The notes beneath the pieces are model-generated. The model was not told where the DNA came from. It saw only the letters and a program-made list of their open reading frames with translations, and ran no database searches. Positions 42,167 through 51,304 of a stretch of DNA of 64,000 bases are shown in pieces. The translations under genes were made by a program, and so were the position numbers. How positions within the stretch are numbered: the stretch's first letter is position 1; each line of letters starts with the position of its first letter. The stretch comes from Pyxidicoccus fallax (lineage in GTDB: Bacteria > Myxococcota > Myxococcia > Myxococcales > Myxococcaceae), in NCBI RefSeq assembly GCF_012933655.1, contig NZ_JABBJJ010000007.1, positions 30,625 to 94,624 of the forward strand, given 5' to 3'.

Positions 42167-44938
42167 ATGAGACCCGACACCCTCCCCTGTCGGCGTAGGA
42201 CGCGTGCAGCGGCCCTGGCCGTGTTCTGTAGCCTGTGGCTGAGCACCCTGCCGGCGGGCGCCCGGGCCCAGGAACGGCTGACGTTCCAGGAGCGCGCCGC
42301 CGAGAGCTTCCTCCATCCCGACGTGGTCCACGGCAACACCGAGCTCTTCGGGACACCGGGAGTGCTCCAGGTGCGCCAGTGGAGCCCCGACGAGCGCGCG
42401 GCCTATCCGGACCTGACGGGCAACACCCTGCGGATGCGCCTGGACGAGACAGCGGCCACGCCGGGGGACAGGCTCCAGTGCCTGCCGGCGACGCCGGGAC
42501 TGACGCCCCTGTTGGAGGGCAGCGGCGGCAGCGACGTCCGCAGCGTCGCGGGCGTCCTGGGCAACGCGTTGGACATGCCGACGGACCGGAACACCCACGT
42601 GCGCCTCGTGGCAGAGGGCATGGGCGTGGACCTGGCCAGCAACGCGAATGCCGTGACGCTGATGGGGTGGATACGGCCCCGCTCTTGGGCGGGCAGCGAG
42701 GGCATCCAGCACATCTTCGACGTGGGCGGCACCGGAGGTTCTCGGCTGGGGGTCTCACTCTGGGGAACGGATGAGCTGCGGGCCTGGGCCGAGGCGCCCG
42801 ACGCCAACACGGAGCCGCTGACCGCGTACGTCCAGGTCCCTCCGTTTCCAGGTCGCTGGCGGATGCTCGCCACGGTGTTCGAGCTGTCTCCCACCAACCG
42901 CGTCAGCTTCTATCTGGATGGGAAGCTGCTGGGTGCCCGGGCCATGCCCTTCTCCGCGGCGACGACGGGCAACGCGCTGTCGAACCGGGCCGCGCTGGGC
43001 AGCGACGAGACCTACGAGGACAACCACTTCGAGGGCGCGCTCGACGAGCCTTCCATCTGGAAGCGGGCGCTGCCGGCGGAGGAGCTCCGCCGCATCTGGC
43101 TCCGGCAGAGCGGCCCATACGGCGGCGGCGAGCCGGCCACGTTCGTCTCGCGCGTCCTCGACTCGGGAGGGCCGCGCGTGCGCTGGGACACGCTGGGGTG
43201 GAAGCCACGCGCGCCCGCGTGGAAGGGCCTGCCGGACGAGGGAATCACCGAGACGGGCTACACCGAGGGCAACGTGTCCATGGCGGGCAACGTGCTGCTG
43301 CTGCACGCCGATGGCGTGGGGACGCTGGGCTCGCGCGAGTCGGTGCCGGATGCCTCCGGGCGGGGTCATGCGGCCACGTTCACCGCTCCGGACGGGGAGC
43401 CAGCCACGTACGTGCCGGGCCGCGTCGGAGAGGGGCTGGCGATTCCCCAGGCGGGCTACCTGACGGTGGGAGGCGACGCGACGCCGGACTTCGCCTTCGG
43501 CAAGGAGGACTTCACCTGGTCGGCGTGGGTGAAGCTGGGGGCCTGCGTGGACAACAACCTGGTGGTGATGGGCGCGGAGGGCTCCAGTGGCCAGCCCCAC
43601 GTGTGGCTCGGCGGCGGTTGCGAAGCACAGGTGTGTCCGGACGGGCGCGCCTGGTGGGTGCTGCGGGACAGCACGGGCGACGTCATGTACGTCTGCCACT
43701 CCACGCGGCTGGATGACGGCGAGTGGCACCACCTGGTGGGCGTGAAGTCCGGCCATGCGCCGGCGACCCTGACGCTGTACGTGGATGGCGAGCCACTGTC
43801 GAAGACGCACACCTACGAGGGTGACTTCAGCTTCGACCAGGCGCCGCTGCTCGGACAGTTCCCCCGGCTGGACTACCCCACCGAGGTGACGGTGGACGAG
43901 GTGGCCATCTGGCGCAGGGCGCTCAACTCGAAGGAAGTGAGCGACATATGGCGGCGCGGGGGGACGCGGCTGAAGCTCCAGGTGCGCACCTGCGACGCGC
44001 CCGGCTGCGCGGGAGTGCCCTTCGTGGGGCCGGATGGCACGGCGGCCACGTACTTCTCCGAGGCCACGCATGGTTCGGATGACCGACCGCCGGAGCTCGG
44101 CCCGCTCGGAGAGGCTGGAGCGCGGCCCGGGCGGTACTTCCAGTACGCCGTCACCCTGGAGACGGACAGCTCGCGGGACACGCCGGGTCTGACGGAGGTC
44201 ACCGTGCTGGCCGCCAACTCCGCCCCCGTCGCCACGCCGGAGGTCTTCGAAATCCCGGCCATCGGAGTGCTCCAGGTGGCGGCGCCAGGCGTGCTCGGCA
44301 ATGACGTGGACGGCGAGGGCGGCGCGCTGCGCGCGGTGCTGACCTCGGGTGCGACGGAGGGCCTGCTGCAGCTCGGAGAGGACGGAGCGTTCCAGTACAT
44401 CCCCGCGCCGGGCTTCAGCGGGACGGACCGCTTCCGCTACCGCGTGAGCGACGGCGCGCTGGAGTCTCCCGAGGTGGAGGTCGTCCTCACGGTGAACGCC
44501 ACGGCGGCACCGGGCTCGCCGCGAATCGACCGGCCCGCCGCGAATGAGGTGCTGCACACACGCACGCCGGTGTTGGAGGGAACCGCGGACCCGGGCGTCG
44601 AGGTGGAGCTGCTGGTGAACGGCACGGTGCTGGGCCGCACCACCGCGGACGCGCAGGGCCGGTGGCGCTACGCGGTGACGGCGGAGCAGGCACTGCCCGT
44701 GGGCAGCCACCGCGTGGTGGCCTACGCCGTGGGCGTCACGCAGACCCGCAGCGGGCCCTCCACGGAGGTGGCCTTCGGCATCCAGACGCGCGAGTTGGAC
44801 GTCACCGGCTGGGGGTGCGGCAGCACGGGCGGCGGACGGGGCGCGCTGGGGCTCACGTGGCTGGTCCTGCTCGCATGGGCGCTGTGGACCGAACACCTGG
44901 CGCGTGCCCGCCGCGCGCGCTCGGCATCAGGGAGCTGA
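42167..44938 (+). CDS. Secreted LamG/Ig-like surface protein with MYXO-CTERM-like tail
   Basis: Large exported protein of about 923 residues. After a signal peptide (about 1-34, ending ARAQ) come two LamG/concanavalin-like domains (about 75-265 and 380-560, with NRVSFYLDGKLLG and TLTLYVDGEPLS), each followed by DEPSIWKRAL- or DEVAIWRRAL-type ends. A cadherin-like domain follows (VLGNDVDGEGGALRA, GFSGTDRFRYRVSDG), then an Ig-like domain. The C-terminus has GCGSTGGG, one hydrophobic helix and an Arg-rich end, the MYXO-CTERM sorting pattern of myxobacterial surface proteins. It probably binds glycans on the cell surface. Its last 12 bases overlap the next gene, which is on the opposite strand. 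Starts at 42167 (ATG) or 42158 (GTG) are both possible. Confidence 0.85.
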   Translation: MRPDTLPCRRRTRAAALAVFCSLWLSTLPAGARAQERLTFQERAAESFLHPDVVHGNTELFGTPGVLQVRQWSPDERAAYPDLTGNTLRMRLDETAATPGDRLQCLPATPGLTPLLEGSGGSDVRSVAGVLGNALDMPTDRNTHVRLVAEGMGVDLASNANAVTLMGWIRPRSWAGSEGIQHIFDVGGTGGSRLGVSLWGTDELRAWAEAPDANTEPLTAYVQVPPFPGRWRMLATVFELSPTNRVSFYLDGKLLGARAMPFSAATTGNALSNRAALGSDETYEDNHFEGALDEPSIWKRALPAEELRRIWLRQSGPYGGGEPATFVSRVLDSGGPRVRWDTLGWKPRAPAWKGLPDEGITETGYTEGNVSMAGNVLLLHADGVGTLGSRESVPDASGRGHAATFTAPDGEPATYVPGRVGEGLAIPQAGYLTVGGDATPDFAFGKEDFTWSAWVKLGACVDNNLVVMGAEGSSGQPHVWLGGGCEAQVCPDGRAWWVLRDSTGDVMYVCHSTRLDDGEWHHLVGVKSGHAPATLTLYVDGEPLSKTHTYEGDFSFDQAPLLGQFPRLDYPTEVTVDEVAIWRRALNSKEVSDIWRRGGTRLKLQVRTCDAPGCAGVPFVGPDGTAATYFSEATHGSDDRPPELGPLGEAGARPGRYFQYAVTLETDSSRDTPGLTEVTVLAANSAPVATPEVFEIPAIGVLQVAAPGVLGNDVDGEGGALRAVLTSGATEGLLQLGEDGAFQYIPAPGFSGTDRFRYRVSDGALESPEVEVVLTVNATAAPGSPRIDRPAANEVLHTRTPVLEGTADPGVEVELLVNGTVLGRTTADAQGRWRYAVTAEQALPVGSHRVVAYAVGVTQTRSGPSTEVAFGIQTRELDVTGWGCGSTGGGRGALGLTWLVLLAWALWTEHLARARRARSASGS

Positions 44939-45499
44939 CGGGCTGGAAGAGGGCTGCCCGAAGCAGACCTCGAGGAGAAACGACTCCAGGGGCCTGAGCA
45001 GCTCGTGCTTCCACACGGCGGACAGGTCCGCGTTGGCGAGCCGCTGACTCAGGACCTCGGGTGGGGTGCCTTCTCCATCCCACTTGAATATCTCGTCCAG
45101 CACCTTGAGTGGTTCGTACCGCCCCCGGACCCGGTCCTCGATGGAGACCGGAACCGGCATCACGGCCTTCACGACGCCCTCGTCCAGGAAGAGCAGCGAC
45201 TCGACCTCCGGAGGCACCATGAAGACCAGGTACTTCCCCCAGGACACGTGCCTCCGGAGGTACAACATGCGGAGTTCGTATTGATCCGCGACGCGGACAG
45301 GGTGCACGGACTCCGCGCTGGCGACGAGGGCAACGGGTACGGACGAACGTAGGAAATGACCCCTCATCCAGCCCGGTAGGTTCACACCGGGTTGGCTCCG
45401 CGCGCGGATATCCTGGTCCCTCAATGAGGGATGGCTCTTCACCAGCCGCTCCATGATGGCCGCCTGCAATGGCTCGCTGGTCAGAATGATGGCCTTCAT
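44927..45499 (-). CDS. Unknown protein, possibly TOPRIM-like, partner of nuclease-like gene
   Basis: 190-residue soluble protein that I do not recognise with confidence. The N-terminus KAIILTSEPLQ has a Glu (E9) after a hydrophobic strand. A second strand reads VPVALVASAES (55-64), and a third segment reads YLVFMVPPEVESLLFLDEG (90-108). This strand-Glu, strand, PPExE arrangement resembles small TOPRIM proteins, but the usual DxD after the second strand is absent, so the fold call is weak. It starts four bases inside the end of the upstream nuclease-like gene. Its 3' end overlaps the convergent LamG gene by 12 bp. The pair looks like a small accessory cassette. Confidence 0.6.
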   Translation of the reverse strand: MKAIILTSEPLQAAIMERLVKSHPSLRDQDIRARSQPGVNLPGWMRGHFLRSSVPVALVASAESVHPVRVADQYELRMLYLRRHVSWGKYLVFMVPPEVESLLFLDEGVVKAVMPVPVSIEDRVRGRYEPLKVLDEIFKWDGEGTPPEVLSQRLANADLSAVWKHELLRPLESFLLEVCFGQPSSSPSAP

Positions 45500-46071
45500 G
45501 CCGGGTTGTCCTCCGCGGGCTCATCGTCAGGTTCTTTCCGATCCACGAGGCCATGCTCGATGGCGTAACGCAGCTTGCGCTTCATTCCGTCTCGGAGAGT
45601 TCCCAGCCTCAGCGCCTGTGCAATGGACTGGTGTTCCCACAGCAACACGTCAGGAGGAGGCAGGGACTCGGCCATCTCATGAGCGGCCTCGGTGAAGGTA
45701 CCGTTGTTGAAGATGGCACCCAGCGTCATCCGCGGACGGCGAAGCAGCCGCATCTTCATCTGCGCGATGCTCAGGAAGTCGAGCGGTGCCTGCCTATCCC
45801 GGGCTTCAATCAGACACGCCAGCCCATCGAAGAAGACCGCGCCGTCGATCTGCTCCAGCAGGACTCCGTCCTTGCGGACATCGTAGGGCCACGTCACGTC
45901 GGCACCCTCCAACTGGAAGGCCCGCAGGATGAGGTACTCCAACGCCCTTCCTGGAGGCCACCCTATCAGATTGCCACGCTGATGGACAACCTGCCACGTC
46001 CTATAGACACCCACCCTGTCGAGCGAGAGCACCCGTTCGAGGTACACCGCCCGCCGCTCCGTCTCCTCCAT
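45496..46071 (-). CDS. Restriction-endonuclease-like protein (PD-(D/E)XK type)
   Basis: 191-residue soluble protein. Spacing of residues fits a PD-(D/E)XK nuclease core: E45 in a first helix (GRALEYLILRAF), D76 (EQIDGAVFFDG) on one strand and E89-A-R91 (LIEARDR) on the next, then a helix and LGAIFNNGTFTEAA, like the end of Mrr-type domains. The expected Lys is Arg, so activity is uncertain. AGGGGCGGG precedes the ATG. Downstream and overlapping by four bases is the partner gene. No methyltransferase is nearby, which argues against classical restriction-modification. Defence or DNA-processing roles are inference. Confidence 0.6.
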   Translation of the reverse strand: MEETERRAVYLERVLSLDRVGVYRTWQVVHQRGNLIGWPPGRALEYLILRAFQLEGADVTWPYDVRKDGVLLEQIDGAVFFDGLACLIEARDRQAPLDFLSIAQMKMRLLRRPRMTLGAIFNNGTFTEAAHEMAESLPPPDVLLWEHQSIAQALRLGTLRDGMKRKLRYAIEHGLVDRKEPDDEPAEDNPA

Positions 46072-46281
46072 CCCGCCCCTCCGTCGCAGGCACGTCGCCC
46101 GCGCACCTCCTACCTACCCGGCGGGTCTGACATGGATTGAATACCCGCGGAGGCGGCGCAACATCCGTAGCGTCGGCTGCGTCTGTCTGTGGTCGTGAGC
46201 GGACGCCCTGAAGCACCGGGCCCGCGCCAACACGCGCGAGCCCGCTCAGGCACACCCGCCAAGGTGAAGCCCTTCCGCCTC

Positions 46282-46330
46282 GGCCCCGCGCGGGCCCACT
46301 CACGGCAACCCGCGCCAGCAGCGCGGGGCC
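46282..46330 (-). terminator. Hairpin after hemE
   Basis: Perfect 10-bp arms (GGCCCCGCGC / GCGCGGGGCC) enclose a 29-base loop that can itself fold. It starts 11 bp past the hemE stop and would end the porin-amylase-hemE transcript. No U-tract. Confidence 0.55.
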
Positions 46331-46341
46331 CATTCACCGCG

Positions 46342-47388
46342 CTACTTCCCCAGCGTCCCCTGCCGCAGCGCCACGCCGTGCTTGTGCACGGCGTCCACGA
46401 GGAACTTCGCGGACTCGGGGTCCGTGGGCGGAAGGATTCCGTGGCCCAGGTTGAAGATGTGCCCCACGGGCCCGGCGCGCTGGAGGATGTCGCGCACGCG
46501 CCCGTCCAGCTCCTCGCGCGGGAGGAACAGGTGCAGCGGGTCCAGGTTCCCCTGCACCGCCACGTCCGGCCCCAGCACGCGCCGGCCCTCGTCCATGGGC
46601 ATCGTCCAGTCCAGGCCCACCACGTCCGCGCCCGTGCTCTTCAGGAGCGGCAGGTGCGTGGACATGCCCACGCCGAACACGATGACCGGCACGCCCGTGG
46701 CCTTCAGCTCGGACACCATCCGCTTGAGGTACGGAATGCAGAAGCGCTCGTAGTCCCACGGCGACAGCTCGCCGCCCCACGAGTCGAAAATCTGGACGAT
46801 GCTCGCGCCCGCCTCCACCTGCATCTTCAGGTACGGGATGAGCGTGTCCGTCAGCTTGCCGAACAGCCGGTGCGCCAGCTCGGGCTGCTCGAACATCAGC
46901 CGCTTGATGAGGATGTAGCTCTTCGAGCCGCCGCCCTCGACCATGTACGCGGCCAGCGTGAAGGGCGCGCCCGCGAAGCCGATGACGGGCACCGAGTCAT
47001 TCAGCGCCTTGCGCGTGCGGCGGATGGCCTCGGCCACGAAGCCCGTGCCCTGCACCGGGTCCGGCACGCCCAGCTTGTCGATGTCCGCGGCGGTGCGCAC
47101 CGGGTTGGGGAAGTGCGGCCCCTTGTCCCCCAGCTCCAGTGCAATCCCCATCGCCTCCACCGGGATGAGGATGTCCGAGAAGATGATGGCCGCGTCCACG
47201 CCCAGGCGTGTCACCGGCTGCACCGTCACCTCGGCGGCCAGGTCCGGGTGCTTGCACAGGTCCAGGAAGGCGATGTTGCCGCGGATGGCCCGGTACTCGG
47301 GCAGGTAGCGGCCGGCCTGGCGCATCAGCCACACCGGCGTCGTGTCAGTGGGCTGGCGGCGCGCCGCGCGGAGGAGTCGGTCGTTCAC
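46342..47388 (-). CDS. hemE: Uroporphyrinogen decarboxylase
   Basis: Decarboxylates uroporphyrinogen III to coproporphyrinogen III in heme synthesis. The 348 residues have the family signature PVWLMRQAGRYLPEYR near the N-terminus, then FSDILIPVEAMG, IGFAGAPFTLAAYMVEG, FDSWGG and GLDWTMP. GTG at 47388 is taken as start because GAGGG stands seven bases before it and the protein then begins VNDRLLRAA. It follows the amylase lipoprotein by 31 bp on the same strand, an unexpected place for a heme gene. It may be the last gene of the starch operon or have its own promoter within that gene. Confidence 0.95.
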   Translation of the reverse strand: MNDRLLRAARRQPTDTTPVWLMRQAGRYLPEYRAIRGNIAFLDLCKHPDLAAEVTVQPVTRLGVDAAIIFSDILIPVEAMGIALELGDKGPHFPNPVRTAADIDKLGVPDPVQGTGFVAEAIRRTRKALNDSVPVIGFAGAPFTLAAYMVEGGGSKSYILIKRLMFEQPELAHRLFGKLTDTLIPYLKMQVEAGASIVQIFDSWGGELSPWDYERFCIPYLKRMVSELKATGVPVIVFGVGMSTHLPLLKSTGADVVGLDWTMPMDEGRRVLGPDVAVQGNLDPLHLFLPREELDGRVRDILQRAGPVGHIFNLGHGILPPTDPESAKFLVDAVHKHGVALRQGTLGK

Positions 47389-47419
47389 GTCAATCCCTCG
47401 AGTCTGGAGGAACGGCTCT

Positions 47420-49777
47420 TCAGCGCTGACCCCACGCCAGCTTCTGGCGCAGGGGCTCGCGCCCATCCGGGATGAACAGGAGGCGGTTGTCGCCGCCCTC
47501 CCAGTCGAACTTCCCCGGGGTGCTGTCGCGCACGAGCTTGTACTCGAACACGGCGCCCACGGGCAGTGACAGCTTGAATCCGCCGGATTCCGAACGCAGC
47601 GAGCGCTCGGGCTTCCAGCCGCCCAGCTCCGGCCCGCTGCCCACCAGGCGCACCGCCGGGTCGTCCACCGTCAGCTCCACGGTGCGCCGCTCGCCCTGCC
47701 CCTTCCAACGCGTGCCGGCCTGCTTCGCCAGCGCGCCGAAGCCACCGGCCGTGCCCGGCTTCAGTCGCAGCAGCGTCACCTCCCCGGGCCGCGCGGTGAC
47801 GGAGCGCGCCGCCGCGGGCAGCTCCGCCCCCGTGAGCATCTCGGAGCCACGCGCCCCCACCAGTCCCTCCGGCAGCGCCACGTCCGCGGGCGCCTTCCCG
47901 GAGTTCACGGCGATGACGACGGCCTCGTCCGGCGCCACCCGCGCGTAGGCAAAGAGGTCTTCCCGGGCGGCGAGCACGAGCGTCTCGCCACCCTGGAGGG
48001 CCCCACTGCCACGGCGCAGCTCCAGCAGCCGGGAAATCCACACGCGCAGCGGGTGGTCCGGCGTGAAGCGCATGTCGCCGCGGTTCTCGGGCTCCTTGGC
48101 CCCCGTCAGCCCCTCCTCCGTGCCGTACGTCAGCGCCGGCACCCCGCGCGCGGTGAGCTGCACCGCCAGCGCCCGCTTCACCCGCTCCACGTCCCCACCG
48201 CACTCGCTCATCACCCGGGGCAGGTCGTGGTTGTCCAGCATCGTCACCAGCGAGCCCGGCGCCGGGTACAGCCGGTCGTTGAAGAGCACCGCGCCCAGGT
48301 GCGCCGGCGCGCGGTTCCTGCAGAAGACGTCCACCATCGCGAAGGCCAGCGGGAAGTCGAACATCGTTCCGAAGCGGCCCTGCTCCATGGTGCGCGCCAG
48401 CAGCACCGGGTCCCCGTCCAGCATCTCGCCCAGCAGCAGGAAGTCGCGCCCCGCGTGGGCCCGCAGGTCGTCGTTGTAGCGGGCCCAGAACTTCAGCGGC
48501 ATGTGCTTCACCGCGTCCAGCCGGTACCCCGCGGGCCTCACCGCGTCCACCCACCGGCGCGAGTGCTCCAGGAGGTGCGCGTACACCTCTTCCTTCTCCA
48601 CCGCCAGGTCCGGCAGCCCGTGCACGTCCTTCATCACCAGCTCGCGCGGGTTGTCCCAGTTGTCGATGGGGCCCAGGCCGTGGAACCACTCCGGCTTCTC
48701 GCGCACCAGCCGCGTCTCGGGGCCCACGTGGTTGAGCACCACGTCCAGCACCAGCCGCATGTCCCGGCGGCGCAGCTCCTCCGCCAGCGTCGTCAGCAGC
48801 GCCTCGTCACCGAAGCGCGGCTCCACCTTCCCGAAGTCCTCGACCCAGTAGCCGTGAAAGGCCCCGTACCCGTAGAACTTCTCCGTGCGCATCTGGAAGA
48901 CGGGTGAAAGCCACACCGTGCGCACGCCGAGTTTCCGCAAACCGTCCAGCCGGTCGATGACGCCCTGCAAATCACCCCCGTGGAACGCCTGCGCGTCCTT
49001 CAGGTCCACCTTCCCGTCGTTGCGCGGGTCGCCGTTGGCGAAACGGTCCACCATCACGAAGTAGATGGCGTCCCCCGCCGGAGGCACCCACGACGTGCCG
49101 CCGTCCGTGGGCGGGGCCTGCGTCGGCTGCGACTGCGGCGGCGGCGGCGGAATCGGCACCATGCCCGGCGGGGCGCTCATCCCCTTCACCCCACCCTCGG
49201 CCGGCGCCGACATGGGCGAGGCGAGGAACGAGTCGAAGAGGGCCGCGGCCTGACCGGCAATCTGCTGCGACGCTTCAATCAGCGCGTCGTTCTCCCGCTG
49301 CTGGTCGAACTGGAGCGCGGCGCCATATTGCTGGGTGTTGCTGCTGGGCTCCAGCTCGGACTTCGCGCGCCCCGCCGTCGTGCGCACGTACACGTCCCAG
49401 GAGAAGCGGCCGCCCACCTGCCCGTAGGAGGAGACGCGCGTCTCCACCAGCAGGTACAGCGGCGCGTCCGGCGCGAGGGCCGCCAGCATCGCGTAGCGGC
49501 GCTGCGAGTCCGACACCTTCGCGAACTCCGCCGCGTACTGCTCGTACGGCACCACCTGCACCTGGATGTTGCGCTTCGCCAGCGTCTCCGCCACGCGCTC
49601 CTTCACCCGGGCCGGCACGTCCTCCACCGTGCGCTTGAACACGTCGTCGCGCACGTAGGCCACCGCCACCACCGTGCCATTGGGCGCCTGCACGGGTGGC
49701 GTCGAGCGTGTCAGACAGCCCGACGCGGCCACCGCCGCCAGGAAGAGGACGACACCCCACCGCTGTCTCAGAACCAT
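47420..49777 (-). CDS. GH13 alpha-amylase lipoprotein with C-terminal CBM20-like domain
   Basis: Envelope lipoprotein (C21 after AASG) of 785 residues. Residues about 30-205 form an unrecognised lipoprotein-type alpha/beta domain. A Pro/Gln-rich linker follows, then a GH13 barrel: IYFVMVDRFANGD, LVLDVVLNHVG, GYRLDAVKHM (nucleophile Asp), FLLLGEMLDGD (acid Glu) and MLDNHDLPR. After a beta domain, the last 90 residues (ELTVDDPAVRLVGSGPELGGW, FEYKLVRDSTPGKFDWEGGDN) look like a starch-binding CBM20. It should cut starch or maltodextrins at the cell surface or periplasm. It starts inside the porin gene's 3' end (10-bp overlap), which ties the two together. Confidence 0.88.
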   Translation of the reverse strand: MVLRQRWGVVLFLAAVAASGCLTRSTPPVQAPNGTVVAVAYVRDDVFKRTVEDVPARVKERVAETLAKRNIQVQVVPYEQYAAEFAKVSDSQRRYAMLAALAPDAPLYLLVETRVSSYGQVGGRFSWDVYVRTTAGRAKSELEPSSNTQQYGAALQFDQQRENDALIEASQQIAGQAAALFDSFLASPMSAPAEGGVKGMSAPPGMVPIPPPPPQSQPTQAPPTDGGTSWVPPAGDAIYFVMVDRFANGDPRNDGKVDLKDAQAFHGGDLQGVIDRLDGLRKLGVRTVWLSPVFQMRTEKFYGYGAFHGYWVEDFGKVEPRFGDEALLTTLAEELRRRDMRLVLDVVLNHVGPETRLVREKPEWFHGLGPIDNWDNPRELVMKDVHGLPDLAVEKEEVYAHLLEHSRRWVDAVRPAGYRLDAVKHMPLKFWARYNDDLRAHAGRDFLLLGEMLDGDPVLLARTMEQGRFGTMFDFPLAFAMVDVFCRNRAPAHLGAVLFNDRLYPAPGSLVTMLDNHDLPRVMSECGGDVERVKRALAVQLTARGVPALTYGTEEGLTGAKEPENRGDMRFTPDHPLRVWISRLLELRRGSGALQGGETLVLAAREDLFAYARVAPDEAVVIAVNSGKAPADVALPEGLVGARGSEMLTGAELPAAARSVTARPGEVTLLRLKPGTAGGFGALAKQAGTRWKGQGERRTVELTVDDPAVRLVGSGPELGGWKPERSLRSESGGFKLSLPVGAVFEYKLVRDSTPGKFDWEGGDNRLLFIPDGREPLRQKLAWGQR

Positions 49778-51267
49778 CCTTCGGCCTCGATGGCGACCAC
49801 CGAGTGCCAGTGGCGCTCGGGGCCGACGTACAGGTTGTACTGGTCCAGGCTCTCCACGAACGAGTTGCCGAACGCCGCGTGTTGCGTGGAGTACTGGATG
49901 CCGTAGAGCAGGCGCAGGTGGGGGCGCGCGTAGATGCCCCGGCCCATCGGGCTGAGCACCACGCCCACCTTGCCCTGCCACGTGTCGCGCGTGCTGCTGT
50001 CACCGTACTCCAGCCCGCGCGCGTCCGGCACCCCGTCCGTGTTCGTGAACACCGAGTCCACGTGGTTGCGGAACAGGTTGCCGTTCTTGCTCTTCTCCCG
50101 CGCGATGCTCGTCTCCGCCAGCAGGTGCACGCGGTCGGTGACGAAGTACTCGAGCCGCAGCACCGTGGAGGCGACGAGCCGGTCGTCCTCGCCCGGCTTG
50201 ATGGCGTTGTCCTCGTTGAACGAGTACCCCACCCACAGGCCCCACAGCGCCTCCAGCTTGTTCGGGATGATGCGCAGGTACGCCTCGTTGCCGAGCACCG
50301 CGTCGTAGCGCTCGTCCGTCTGGTCCGCGATGTACACGGTCCAGTCGCGGCCCCGGAAGTTCTCCGTGTATGACAGCTCCGGGTGCTTGCGCTCGAAGGT
50401 GACGTAGAGGTTGTCCCAGATGAGCGGGCCCACGTTGCCGAAGCCCAGGTAGCCCACGGTGCGGAAGTACGCCGCGCTGCGCGGGTTGAGCTCCGGCACT
50501 AGGTCCTCCTGGCCGGGGTTGTTCTCGAAGTAGCGCCGCACCACCTCGCGCCGCACGTAGTCCTCGTAGTTGATGCCGGGCGACGCGTAGAGCGCGTTGC
50601 GGTTGCCGCGCACGGAGGGCTCGTAGCCCACCTGCGCGCGGATGCCCGCCTCCAGGTGGCCCGGAATCAGCCGGTAGCGGAACGAGCCCGCGGCGGTGAG
50701 CACCGTGTTGTACCGCGTGGGCCGCAGCGTGTACCCGCTGTCACCCACCGCGAACAGCACGTCCCACCGGTCCCTCCGGTACGTGCCGGACAGACCCACC
50801 GTGTCCCAGAGCAGCGTGCCCGGCCGCTGGTCGTAGATGTGCAGGTCGTTCCACCGGTCCTCGAGCGTGCCCAGCTGCCACGTCACGCCATCCAGCAGGA
50901 TGTTGCCGGCGCGCACGAAGAGGTAGTCCGCGCGGAAGTTGAGGAACGAGCCGTTGCCCGGGTCCGCCGAGCGGAACGAGGTGCCGGAGAAGCGCGTGTG
51001 CACCTCCGCCCAGGCCTCGTCGGTGCCCGGCGTGGCCTGGAGCACGTCCAGCCGCAGGTTGAGCTCGCCGTAGGGGCTCTCGTTGAGGAGCCGGCCGTAG
51101 AGCCAGTAGTAGCCCAGCTGACCGGAGCCGCCCGAGAAGTCCGGGCGGGTCATGATGCGGAAGTAACCCGCCGCCCCGAAGCGATCTCGGGGCGCATCGG
51201 CCAGGGCCAGAAGCGGGCTGAGGAGCAGGAGCAGGAATGCGCCGAGGCGCGCGTGCGGGACTCGCAT
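49768..51267 (-). CDS. Outer-membrane carbohydrate porin-like beta-barrel
   Basis: 499-residue exported protein with a signal peptide (about 1-24, LLLLSPLLALADA). Repeated amphipathic strands are rich in aromatic residues and the C-terminus ends in Phe (EAEGWF), the usual mark for BAM-dependent insertion. I cannot match it to LamB with confidence. Its location between a debranching enzyme (37 bp upstream) and the GH13-CBM20 lipoprotein (10-bp overlap) suggests that it passes maltodextrins. Aromatic residues could form a sugar slide. A TonB box was not seen, and the size is too small for SusC. Confidence 0.75.
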   Translation of the reverse strand: MRVPHARLGAFLLLLLSPLLALADAPRDRFGAAGYFRIMTRPDFSGGSGQLGYYWLYGRLLNESPYGELNLRLDVLQATPGTDEAWAEVHTRFSGTSFRSADPGNGSFLNFRADYLFVRAGNILLDGVTWQLGTLEDRWNDLHIYDQRPGTLLWDTVGLSGTYRRDRWDVLFAVGDSGYTLRPTRYNTVLTAAGSFRYRLIPGHLEAGIRAQVGYEPSVRGNRNALYASPGINYEDYVRREVVRRYFENNPGQEDLVPELNPRSAAYFRTVGYLGFGNVGPLIWDNLYVTFERKHPELSYTENFRGRDWTVYIADQTDERYDAVLGNEAYLRIIPNKLEALWGLWVGYSFNEDNAIKPGEDDRLVASTVLRLEYFVTDRVHLLAETSIAREKSKNGNLFRNHVDSVFTNTDGVPDARGLEYGDSSTRDTWQGKVGVVLSPMGRGIYARPHLRLLYGIQYSTQHAAFGNSFVESLDQYNLYVGPERHWHSVVAIEAEGWF

Positions 51268-51304
51268 GAAGGGTCCCGCTTATAGCGCACCTCGGCGGCT
51301 TGCC

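Noticed and set aside
44927..46071. Toxin-antitoxin pair
   Set aside because: Both proteins are about 190 residues, the first lacks a known toxin motif, and neither has an antitoxin-type DNA-binding fold.
49768..51267. SusC-type TonB-dependent receptor
   Set aside because: At 499 residues with no plug domain or TonB box it is a simple barrel.
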